A stretch of DNA of 64,000 nt from NCBI RefSeq assembly GCF_013523055.1, contig NZ_JAAMQM010000010.1:124001-188000 (forward strand), given 5' to 3'. Of the stretch, positions 49,846 through 58,319 are shown piece by piece; the stretch's first letter is position 1; every line of letters starts with the position of its first letter. The position numbers were made by a program, and so were the translations under genes. The notes below the pieces were generated by a model. That model searched no databases. It saw nothing but the letters and a program-made list of their open reading frames with translations, and was not told the DNA's origin. The DNA comes from Pseudomonas capeferrum (GTDB lineage: Bacteria > Pseudomonadota > Gammaproteobacteria > Pseudomonadales > Pseudomonadaceae).

Positions 49846-50258
49846 GATCTTCGGCGCCCTTGAGATCGAGCGCCGCCCGCGCGGCGCTTCGCGAGTAAAC
49901 TCGCTCCCACATTTGTTGCACCGTGCCATGGCCTGACAGACCGAGGTCTTAGCCTTTGTTTGGAGACAAGGATAATGAGGTGGCAAAAACAGCCTTGATA
50001 CAGCCTTTAGCCATGTACCAAGGCTGACAACTCCAATCTCACAGGCCATGGCACGTTGCAACAAATGTGGGAGCGAGTTTACTCGCGAAGCGCCGCGCGG
50101 GCGGCGCTCGATCTCAAGGGCGCTAAAGATTTATCGACAGACACCGCGCGAAGCGCCGCGCAGGCGGCGCTCGATTTCAAGAGCGCTAAAGATTTATCGA
50201 CAGACACCGCGCGAAGCGCCGCGCGGGCGGCGCTCGACCTCAAGAGCGCTAAAGATTC
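49846..50258. repeat. composite REP element, copy B (inverted)
   Basis: Same architecture as 27603-28048 with the core reversed. The 106-bp core (49936-50041) matches the reverse complement of core A at about nine of ten bases with one 1-nt indel. Inverted arms ending ...CCATGGCCTG (49935) and CAGGCCATGG (50042) differ by one base. Both REP stems read GCGAGTTTACTCGC instead of GCGGGTTTACCCGC. The left flank holds under one 63-bp unit, the right flank three units (GCGGCGCTCG at 50101, 50164 and 50227). The remainder to 50331 shows nothing else. Confidence 0.9.
49990..50026. repeat. core hairpin of composite element B
   Basis: Arms CAGCCTTGATACA and TGTACCAAGGCTG pair at 12 of 13 positions around an 11-nt loop. 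Relative to copy A one base pair has changed on both sides (G-C to A-T), and one position is a mismatch that becomes G-T wobble on the opposite strand. Confidence 0.8.
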
Positions 50259-50331
50259 AACGGCTCGCGCCTGCCCCCTCACGCAATCTCCTGCCACTCA
50301 TCGCCCTCCCGCCAGCCCCCCACCTTCAAGA

Positions 50332-51201
50332 CTACCGCTGATCCGTCGCCATCAAGCCTGTCAGCACTCCGGCCAGTGCCTTGACCATCTCCCCTGCCGC
50401 AGGCCGGTGGACGATGACGATTTCGTAGCTGTCCACCGCGGGCAACCCCTGGGCGTGCCCAAGGACACGGTGCTCGGCGGTGGCCGCACGGGGTGGCAGC
50501 AGGCTGACGCCCATGCCGTCGGCCACCGCGGCCTGGATGCCGCTGAGACTGGAACTGGTAAAGCTGATGCGCCAGCGCCGTCCCATGCCTTCGATGGCGC
50601 TGATGATGTCTTCGCGGTAGAGCCCGCGGGGCGGAAAGGTCACCAGGGGAATGGGGTCGAGCTCGAAGGCCGGTGCCCGGGCGCTGTCGATCCATTGCAA
50701 CTGCTCCGGCCAGCTGGCGACGCCATCACGGCCGTTGCGCCGCTGCTTGAGCAGGACCAGGTCAAGCTCGCCATTGTCATAGGCTTGACTGAGGTCGCGA
50801 CATAGCCCGCTGGTGACCTCCAGCTTGGCCTGCGGATGATGGCGGCTGAAGACCGACAAGGCATGGGTGGTCGCCCCGCCGACAAAATCCTCCGGGACGC
50901 CAAGCCGGACCGTGACACCCACCATGGCGCCTGCCAGGGCCTCGAGCATCTGGTCGTTGAGCGCCAGCATGTGCCGGGCATAACCCAGCAAGGTCTGCCC
51001 GGCATCGGTCGGCAGCACGTCCCGGTTGCCCCGCACCAGCAAGCGGTGCCCAACCATGTCCTCCAGGCGCCTGACCTTCTGGCTGATGGTGGACTGGGTG
51101 GAATGCAGGCGCGCCGCCGCCGTGGTGAAGCTGCCGCAATCGGCCACCACGACGATGGCGCGAAGCAGGTCAAGGTCGAACAAGGCTCTGTTTGTCTTCA
51201 A
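50332..51201 (-). CDS. LysR-family transcriptional regulator
   Basis: 289 aa with N-terminal winged HTH (FDLDLLRAIVVVADCGSFTTAAARLHSTQSTISQKVRRLEDMVGHRLLVRG) and an effector-binding domain. It follows pobA on the same strand after 85 bp with a hairpin at 51262-51286 between them, so it is probably transcribed separately. No divergent target is seen: upstream is pobA and downstream is the REP element. Function unknown. Confidence 0.88.
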   Translation of the reverse strand: MKTNRALFDLDLLRAIVVVADCGSFTTAAARLHSTQSTISQKVRRLEDMVGHRLLVRGNRDVLPTDAGQTLLGYARHMLALNDQMLEALAGAMVGVTVRLGVPEDFVGGATTHALSVFSRHHPQAKLEVTSGLCRDLSQAYDNGELDLVLLKQRRNGRDGVASWPEQLQWIDSARAPAFELDPIPLVTFPPRGLYREDIISAIEGMGRRWRISFTSSSLSGIQAAVADGMGVSLLPPRAATAEHRVLGHAQGLPAVDSYEIVIVHRPAAGEMVKALAGVLTGLMATDQR

Positions 51202-51261
51202 GCTGGGAGGGGCCGGTCTACGAGGGTGGAAGGATCATCCAGCGTTCTAGCACGCGACCCC

Positions 51262-51286
51262 GGCCCGGGCAACCGTTGCCTGGGCC
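51262..51286 (-). terminator. hairpin terminator after pobA
   Basis: 12-bp dyad GGCCCGGGCAAC/GTTGCCTGGGCC with one mismatch, starting immediately after the pobA stop codon on the minus strand. No T-tract. Confidence 0.6.
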
Positions 51287-52549
<1,263 letters not shown>

Positions 52550-52642
52550 TTACTGGCAATTCATGGGCAAAAAGTGTGATATCCGATGCATTAATTGCAC
52601 TTTTGCAAATTTCGTTCGATTACCGGCCAGGCAGCTCCAGCG

Positions 52643-53518
52643 ATGACCCCAACTTTCAACGGCGTTCCTCTGTTCCAGCTCTATGGTGAAAACCAGGCCT
52701 GGCCCGGCACCGACCTGCTGCACTGCGAGTCGATCTCGGCGCGAAGCCGCTTGCACCATTGGGAAATCAAGGCCCATCGGCATGCCGAGCTGTTCCAGCT
52801 GCTCTATGTGCGACGCGGCCATGCGCAGGTCGAGATAGAGGGCCAGCGCAGCACGATCAGCGAGGCAACCATCCAGGTCGTCCCGCCGCTGGCCGTGCAT
52901 GGCTTTCACTTCAGCGCCGATATCCAGGGCCACGTGCTGACCTTTGGTACAGCGCTCGTCGCCGACCTCGAAAAACATCTTGGCGCACCGCTGACCGTGC
53001 TGGGTCGTGCCGCCAGTTATCCATTGGAGGCAGACCGCCGCGCCTTGCATACCCTGGTGGACACCCTGCACCGGGAGTATCAGGGGCACGCGCCGGGCCG
53101 GGCCCTGATGCTGCAATCGTTGATGACCACGCTGATGGTCTGGATGAGCCGCCGCCAGCAGGTCGGCCACCGTCCGCGTAATCGCAACGAGCGGGAGCAA
53201 CAGCTGATCAGCCGCTATCTGCGGCTGGTCGAAGCGCATTACCGTGAGCATCTGTCAGTGGAAACCTTCGCCACCAGGCTCGGGGTCTCCAGCGTTCAGC
53301 TCAATGCCTTGTGCCGTCAACTGACCGGGCAGACGGCGTTGCAGGTCGTCCACCAGCGCTTGCTGCTCGAAGCCCGGCGCAATCTCATCTACACCCGCAT
53401 GAGCATCAGCCAGCTTTCCGACTACCTGGGTTTCAGCGACGCGACCTATTTCTCGCGCTTCTTCAAGCGACTTGCCGGACAAACGCCCAATGCTTTTCGC
53501 CGCGAGCGCGGCGACTGA
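52643..53518 (+). CDS. pobR: AraC-family activator of pobA (PobR/PobC type)
   Basis: 291 aa: N-terminal cupin sensor (HRHAELFQLLYVRRGHAQVEIEGQR) and C-terminal AraC HTH pair (LSVETFATRLGVSSVQLNALCRQLTGQTALQVV and ISQLSDYLGFSDATYFSRFFKRLAGQTPNAFRRER). Activates pobA in response to 4-hydroxybenzoate in pseudomonads. The frame is open from 52595, but ATG 52643 gives MTPTFNGVPLFQLYGE. The 168-bp intergenic region with pobA is the shared control region. Confidence 0.9.
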   Translation: MTPTFNGVPLFQLYGENQAWPGTDLLHCESISARSRLHHWEIKAHRHAELFQLLYVRRGHAQVEIEGQRSTISEATIQVVPPLAVHGFHFSADIQGHVLTFGTALVADLEKHLGAPLTVLGRAASYPLEADRRALHTLVDTLHREYQGHAPGRALMLQSLMTTLMVWMSRRQQVGHRPRNRNEREQQLISRYLRLVEAHYREHLSVETFATRLGVSSVQLNALCRQLTGQTALQVVHQRLLLEARRNLIYTRMSISQLSDYLGFSDATYFSRFFKRLAGQTPNAFRRERGD

Positions 53519-53564
53519 ACAGGCGCCCTGTCCAGGTAAGCGTGTTCGGCAACCTTACTGGTGC

Positions 53565-53594
53565 TTGACGTATACGGAAAGCACCCCTTAGGTT
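53565..53594 (+). promoter_or_regulatory. MerR-type promoter with LiuR-like dyad
   Basis: A -35 TTGACG (53565-53570) and -10 TAGGTT (53589-53594) are 18 bp apart, slightly long as usual for MerR-controlled promoters. The palindrome CGTATACG (53569-53576) within TTGACGTATACGGAAA overlaps the -35 end and resembles LiuR sites. Likely autoregulation of liuR-mvaB. Confidence 0.5.
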
Positions 53595-53621
53595 AGGCCA
53601 TTCCTACGCCCGAGCCTTGAC

Positions 53622-54023
53622 ATGAGCAGCCAGACCTACAGCATTTCCGACCTATCCCGCGAACTGGACATCACCACACGGGCCATCCGCTTCTATGAGG
53701 AACAAGGCCTGCTGAGCCCCGAGCGTCGAGGACTGGAACGGATCTATTCGGCACGCGATAAGGTCAGCCTGAAGCTGATCCTGCGGGGCAAGCGCATCGG
53801 TTTTTCCCTGGCCGAGTGCCGGGAACTGATCGAGCTGTACGACCCCAGCAGCGGCAATCTCAAACAGCTGCACAGCATGCTGGCGAAGATTACCGAGCGG
53901 CGCCTGCAACTGGAGCAGCAGTTGCTCGACATCCAGCAGATGCAACTGGAGCTCGACACCGCCCAGGAACGTTGCGAGCAGGCGCTCGCGGCCACCCTGG
54001 AACACGCCAAAACCTCTCTCTGA
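53622..54023 (+). CDS. liuR: MerR-family regulator, LiuR type
   Basis: 133 aa. HTH (YSISDLSRELDITTRAIRFYEEQGLLSPERRG), wing and a C-terminal coiled coil (about 80-125), no metal-binding cysteines. LiuR regulates branched-chain amino acid (isovalerate/leucine) degradation; the adjacent HMG-CoA lyase gene, 19 bp downstream, supports this. The remaining liu genes are not in the window. Confidence 0.87.
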   Translation: MSSQTYSISDLSRELDITTRAIRFYEEQGLLSPERRGLERIYSARDKVSLKLILRGKRIGFSLAECRELIELYDPSSGNLKQLHSMLAKITERRLQLEQQLLDIQQMQLELDTAQERCEQALAATLEHAKTSL

Positions 54024-54042
54024 GCCCGCACAGGAAACTTAC

Positions 54043-54945
54043 ATGTCATTGCCCAAGACAGTTCGCATGGTCGAAGTCGGCCCACGCGACGGATTGCAGA
54101 ACGAAGCCCGACCCATCAGCGTCGAGGACAAGGTGCGCCTGGTCGATGACCTCAGCGAGGCCGGGTTGTCCTACATCGAAGTCGGCAGTTTCGTCTCACC
54201 CAAATGGGTGCCGCAGATGGCCGGATCCACTGATGTCTTCGCTCGGATTGCCCAGCGCGCCGGTGTCACCTACGCGGCCCTTGCCCCCAACCTGCGCGGG
54301 TTCGAAGACGCCCTGGCGGCGGGGGTGAAGGAAGTGGCGGTATTCGCCGCGGCCTCGGAGACGTTCTCGCAACGCAACATCAACTGCTCCATCGGCGAAA
54401 GCCTCGAGCGCTTCGAGCCGATCATGGCAGCCGCCAGGGCACATGGGGTTCGCGTACGCGGGTATGTGTCCTGTGTGCTGGGCTGCCCTTATGAGGGCAG
54501 AGTCGCTGCCGAGCAGGTAGCGCCCGTGGCTCGGGCATTGCGCGAAATGGGCTGCTACGAGGTGTCTCTGGGCGATACCACCGGCATGGGCACTGCTGGC
54601 GATACTCGCCGCCTGTTCGACGTGGTCGCCGCCCATGTACCCAGGGAGTCGCTGGCCGGGCACTTTCATGACACCTACGGGCAGGCGCTGGCCAATGTCT
54701 ATGCCGGCCTGCTGGAAGGCATTCGGGTCTTCGACAGTTCGGTGGCGGGCCTGGGCGGCTGTCCGTATGCCAAAGGCGCGACGGGTAACGTCGCCACGGA
54801 AGACGTGGTCTATCTCATGCAAGGGCTGGGCATCGAAACCGGGATCGACCTTGACCGCCTCATCGCCGCTGGCCAACGCATCAGTAACCTGCTCGAGCGC
54901 CCCAACGGTTCACGCGTGGCGCGCGCGCGGACGGCATCCGCGTAA
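54043..54945 (+). CDS. mvaB: hydroxymethylglutaryl-CoA lyase
   Basis: Cleaves HMG-CoA to acetyl-CoA and acetoacetate, the last step of leucine degradation. 300 aa. Class-I DRE-TIM barrel with VEVGPRDGLQNE (Arg-Asp of the active site), metal ligands in GHFHDTYG (His207, His209) and the catalytic Cys240 loop GLGGCPYAKGATGN. Probable two-gene operon with liuR. Its product acetoacetate could be activated by ScoAB encoded elsewhere in the window. Confidence 0.96.
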   Translation: MSLPKTVRMVEVGPRDGLQNEARPISVEDKVRLVDDLSEAGLSYIEVGSFVSPKWVPQMAGSTDVFARIAQRAGVTYAALAPNLRGFEDALAAGVKEVAVFAAASETFSQRNINCSIGESLERFEPIMAAARAHGVRVRGYVSCVLGCPYEGRVAAEQVAPVARALREMGCYEVSLGDTTGMGTAGDTRRLFDVVAAHVPRESLAGHFHDTYGQALANVYAGLLEGIRVFDSSVAGLGGCPYAKGATGNVATEDVVYLMQGLGIETGIDLDRLIAAGQRISNLLERPNGSRVARARTASA

Positions 54946-55122
54946 TCAGACTGTCATGCCAGTGTGGGCGTGAGTGTTACCGCGCTCGCACCCCGTCCCA
55001 GAAATCGGGTATCAGGGAAACAAATTCATTGACTTTACCTCGAGACAAAAATCCATGAAACAGATAACAGGTTGATTAATAAGGATTTTTCAAAGTTGGC
55101 ACGGGGTATGCTCTATCTCTCG
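54946..55122 (+). promoter_or_regulatory. upstream control region of crcY
   Basis: 177 bp between mvaB and the crcY promoter. It should contain the CbrB binding sites that drive CrcY in P. putida. TGTTAC at 54975-54980 and ATAACA at 55064-55069 are the best half-site candidates, but they are far apart and not a clean match. Confidence 0.4.
55096..55112 (+). promoter_or_regulatory. sigma-54 promoter of crcY
   Basis: TTGGCACGGGGTATGCT matches the -24/-12 consensus, with GG and GC exactly 10 nt apart. The predicted transcript start is about 55123, just before the first CA-rich motif. Confidence 0.88.
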
Positions 55123-55482
55123 TACAACAAGAACAAAAAAACGTGACACCCCAATAAAAACAACAGATACCGGCTCTGACATAACAAGAACAACACGGCA
55201 GAGACGCAGCAAATAGATTTTTTTGAAGTAGATATGCTTTTCAGGGGCATGCCCCGCAACCTGACGCAGAACAACAAGACTACCCCGAGGTAGTGACGGT
55301 CAAGGTTGGATCGATCTCGATGAAGGCAGATCAGCGCTCAAAAAAATACCTTTGCTCTTGGCCCCGGATAGGGGCCCCTTGCGGTACCGAGGCAGCCGAC
55401 AAAAACAACAACAGGGCAGTCTCACAATAACAAGAAAGAGCAGGCGAAACGCTTTGAGGGGAGCTTAGGCTCCCCTCAGTGC
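55123..55482 (+). ncRNA. crcY: CrcY small RNA, Hfq/Crc-sequestering
   Basis: About 360-nt non-coding RNA that titrates the Hfq-Crc catabolite-repression complex. At least six A-rich CA motifs of the AANAANAA type are visible: 55124-55141, 55153-55166, 55181-55196, 55268-55280, 55399-55415 and 55424-55440. They are separated by structured GC-rich parts such as CCGAGGTAGTGACGG and GGCCCCGGATAGGGGCC. A consensus sigma-54 promoter precedes it, as expected for a CbrAB-dependent RNA, and a strong hairpin ends it. The place between mvaB and mgtC is where P. putida CrcY lies (established, recalled); the paralogue CrcZ sits beside cbrB instead. No open reading frame is conserved through it. Confidence 0.9.
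55455..55478. terminator. bidirectional terminator crcY/mgtC
   Basis: Perfect 10-bp stem TGAGGGGAGC/GCTCCCCTCA with a TTAG loop. It ends crcY on the plus strand; on the minus strand the mgtC stop codon TGA forms the first bases of the stem. Short T-rich stretch (GCTTTGT) follows on the plus strand. Confidence 0.75.
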
Positions 55483-56003
55483 TTTGTATCCTCGCCCTCT
55501 TCTCTCGTTCGGCCTTCCTGCCCTTCGATCTTCTCTACCACCCACGGCATGCTGCTCAGTACCAGCAGGGCCAGCAAGGTGCTGATCAACGCAGTCGCCT
55601 CTCGCCCCATGCCCGCCGCCGTCCCGATGGCTGCCGTCATCCACAAGCCGGCCGCGGTCGTCAGTCCCCTGACATTGCTCGGATCGAGCCCATTGCCTTT
55701 GAGAATGGTCCCGGCCCCCAGGAAACCGATACCCGCGACAATTCCCTGAATGACGCGGCTCAAGGCATCCGCCTCTGCCCCGGCCATGCTAGGAGCAAGC
55801 ACGAACAATGCAGCTCCCACGGACACCAGCATGTGCGTACGCACGCCCGCCGACTTGCCCTTGTGCTCGCGTTCGAAGCCCAGAACCGCGCCCAGAAACG
55901 CCGCCATCAGCAGACGCACGGTGATCCGGGTCACCTCTTCCACATCGGTAATGTCGGCAAATTCCGACTGTGCCGTCAGCAGAATTCTCTGCCAATAATC
56001 CAT
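55476..56003 (-). CDS. mgtC: MgtC/SapB-family membrane protein
   Basis: 175-aa inner-membrane protein with about five hydrophobic segments: family signature LLMAAFLGAVLGFEREHKGKSAGVRTHMLVSVGAALFVL (about 30-68), then GIVAGIGFLGAGTILK and GLTTAAGLWMTAAIGTAAGMG. In pathogens MgtC aids growth at low magnesium and inhibits ATP synthase. The short form here lacks the C-terminal ACT-like domain of Salmonella MgtC and belongs to the SapB-like branch. ATG 56003 has an AAGGAAGG site. Convergent with crcY. Confidence 0.9.
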   Translation of the reverse strand: MDYWQRILLTAQSEFADITDVEEVTRITVRLLMAAFLGAVLGFEREHKGKSAGVRTHMLVSVGAALFVLAPSMAGAEADALSRVIQGIVAGIGFLGAGTILKGNGLDPSNVRGLTTAAGLWMTAAIGTAAGMGREATALISTLLALLVLSSMPWVVEKIEGQEGRTREEGEDTKH

Positions 56004-56150
56004 GCAAGCCTTCCTTGTTTCTGTTCTCGATATGACATGGACCTTTGGGCGGCTTGCAAGTGCGGTGCAATCCATCGAGCGCTGCGATGCAGCAATCCTG
56101 ACGTCATCGCGGTCACAGTTTCAGATCCCATGACCTGGAGTGATACTGCC

Positions 56151-56306
56151 ATGCCAATCGAAATCGACGAGAGCACCCGACGCTGCACCTTGATTGGCGA
56201 CCATCTGCGGCAGGAAGCTGCTGGGTCCGACATCGAGATCATGACCGATGAAGACCTGCGCATGTCGATCGCGGTGCTCGGCGAGCAGCGCCTGCCCATC
56301 ACCTAG
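56151..56306 (+). CDS. small hypothetical protein, 51 aa
   Basis: Begins MPIEIDESTRRCTLIGDHLRQ and ends LGEQRLPIT. GGAG lies 11 nt before ATG 56151; an in-frame ATG at 56130 is an alternative start. Acidic, soluble, no known motif; composition looks protein-like rather than a shadow. Divergent from mgtC. I do not recognise it. Confidence 0.4.
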   Translation: MPIEIDESTRRCTLIGDHLRQEAAGSDIEIMTDEDLRMSIAVLGEQRLPIT

Positions 56307-56854
56307 GCGGAAGCGGATGCACTGACGGTCGCCGGCGCCGTGGACAGTCGCAGACATCTGAAAGCCAGTACGCCAGGTTCGGTGATCTGAGCAACGGCAA
56401 AGGCGCCTGCAACGGGCGCGGCTACCGGGCGAGGACCATCTGATACGGTTTTTGTCCCTCGACCTGAGGCTGTTCACGAAACAGATGGAGCGCCATAGTG
56501 GCGGGGTTCTCGTGCTGAACCGTGGTCTTCGGTAATCGTGGTCCCGGCGAGCCCAACGAGCGCCCAGTCACCTTTTCCCTAATGCCGGTCAGGTAAGGAC
56601 AAATTCGGTTTCACATGCTGAAGATTAGCCTTCGGCTTCTGGATTCTTCTTGAAGCTGACGGCCTATCGCGGGGGCAAGCCCGCTCGCCACCGGGGATGG
56701 GGACTAGCTAAACCGTGCGCCGGTGGCCAGCGGGCTAGTCCCGCGATAAGCCGCCAGCCTCACAAAAGTTCTAGAGCTGTCATGCAAGCGCCAGCATGTG
56801 ATTGAATTGTCCTTAACTGACCGGCATGCCCTTCCCCCTGCTTCTCGAGCCCTG
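56307..56854. other. 548-bp intergenic region before the MocR gene
   Basis: Contains the imperfect REPIN at 56652-56758. The final 90 bp should carry the promoter of the MocR gene. No other gene or operator was recognised. Confidence 0.5.
56652..56758. repeat. imperfect REPIN, GCGGGCTTGTCCCGC family
   Basis: Left arm with ATCGCGGGGGCAAGCCCGCTCGCCACCGG pattern and right arm CCGGTGGCCAGCGGGCTAG... pair with several mismatches. Same REP family as 39771-39885 but older or uncorrected. Confidence 0.8.
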
Positions 56855-58264
56855 ATGAAACGCTACGAACGCTTCGCCGACGACATTGCCGAACTGATTC
56901 GCTCCGGTGTACTGGGCCCTGGCCAGCGCGTGCCTTCGGTACGCTACGCCAGCCAGACACATGGGGTCAGCCCTTCCACGGTATTCCAGGCCTATTACCT
57001 GCTGGAACGTCGCGGCCTGATCCGTGCGCGGCCGCGCTCAGGTTATTTCGTCAATACCCACGCGTCGCGGCAGTTCAACGAGCCCCAGGCCCATGTACCG
57101 GTCAACGTCTCCACCGAGGTGGACGTCAGCGCGCTGGTGTTTTCCATTCTCGAATCGATGAAGGATCCGCAAACCATTCCGTTCGGCTCCGCCTTCCCCA
57201 GCCCCAGCCTGTTCCCCCTGCAGCGCCTGTCGCGCTCTCTGGCCAGTGCCGGCCGCGGCATGGACCCGCGCATGGTGGTCACCGACCTGTCGCCCGGCAA
57301 TCCGCAACTACGGCGCCAGATCGCCCTGCGCTACATGGTCGGCGGGCTGATGCTGCCGATGGAAGAGCTGCTGATCACCAATGGCGCCCTGGAAGCCCTG
57401 AACCTGTGCTTGCAGGCGGTCACGCAGCCTGGCGACCTGGTGGCCATCGAGGCGCCGGCTTTCTATGCCTGCCTGCAGGTATTGGAGCGTCTCAAGCTCA
57501 AGGCGGTGGAAATTCCTGTCCACCCGCGCGAAGGCATGGACCTCGGTATCCTGGCCCAGACCTTGGAGAAACACCCGGTCAAGGCCGTGTGGAGCATGAC
57601 CAACTTCCAGAACCCGGTAGGGGCCAGCATGCCCGAAGCCAAGAAGCAGGAGCTGGTCGAGCTGTTGCGGCGCCACCAGGTGCCCTTGATCGAAGACGAT
57701 GTCTACGCCGAACTCTATTACTCGGCGCAGGCGCCGAAGCCCGCCAAGGCATTCGACACCGATGGCCTGGTCATGCACTGCGGCTCCTTCGCCAAGAGCC
57801 TGGCGCCGGGGTACCGAATCGGTTGGGTTGCCGCCGGGCGTTTCGCCCAGAAGATCGAACGGCTCAAGCTGATGACCTCGCTCTGTGCCTCCATGCCTGC
57901 CCAGGCCGCCATCGCCGACTATCTGCAGCACGGCGGCTTCGACCGTCACTTGCGCAAGCTGCGCTATGCCCTGGAAGAGCAGCAATCGGCCATGCTCGGC
58001 GCCATCGCCCGCTATTTTCCCGAACAGACTCGCGTCAGCCAACCCTCTGGCGGCTACTTCCTGTGGCTGGAACTGCCCGAACAGATGGATTCGCTCAAGC
58101 TGTTCCGCATGGCCCTGGCCCAAGGGATCAGCATTGCTCCGGGGCCGATCTTTTCGCCGACCCGGGGTTTTGGCAACTGCATCCGCCTGAACTACGGCAG
58201 CCCCTGGCACCCAGGCGCGGAGCAGGCAATGGAAACCCTGGGGCGTATCGTGCGTTCTTTCTAG
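56855..58264 (+). CDS. MocR-type regulator (GntR HTH fused to class-I aminotransferase domain)
   Basis: 469 aa. N-terminal GntR winged HTH (residues about 3-67, FADDIAELIRSGVLGPGQRVPSVR ... GLIRARPRSGYFV), then an aminotransferase-fold sensor domain with FQNPVG, the PLP aspartate/tyrosine block DDVYAELYY and lysine Lys314 in SFAKSLAPGYRIGW. Such proteins bind PLP-amino acid adducts and regulate nearby or distant genes. ATG 56855 is preferred; GTG 56798 would add 19 residues. Possible partner of the downstream PAS kinase only by proximity. Confidence 0.9.
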   Translation: MKRYERFADDIAELIRSGVLGPGQRVPSVRYASQTHGVSPSTVFQAYYLLERRGLIRARPRSGYFVNTHASRQFNEPQAHVPVNVSTEVDVSALVFSILESMKDPQTIPFGSAFPSPSLFPLQRLSRSLASAGRGMDPRMVVTDLSPGNPQLRRQIALRYMVGGLMLPMEELLITNGALEALNLCLQAVTQPGDLVAIEAPAFYACLQVLERLKLKAVEIPVHPREGMDLGILAQTLEKHPVKAVWSMTNFQNPVGASMPEAKKQELVELLRRHQVPLIEDDVYAELYYSAQAPKPAKAFDTDGLVMHCGSFAKSLAPGYRIGWVAAGRFAQKIERLKLMTSLCASMPAQAAIADYLQHGGFDRHLRKLRYALEEQQSAMLGAIARYFPEQTRVSQPSGGYFLWLELPEQMDSLKLFRMALAQGISIAPGPIFSPTRGFGNCIRLNYGSPWHPGAEQAMETLGRIVRSF

Positions 58265-58319
58265 CCGCAGCCCGCCTGGCAGGCTACAGTTGCGGCTTGA
58301 CCCACCGCCGGAAGTGTTC

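Noticed and set aside
49810..50331. Protein-coding frames across the composite REP element
   Set aside because: Translated products are repetitive Arg/Ala/Ser-rich strings found in several frames of the same repeat.
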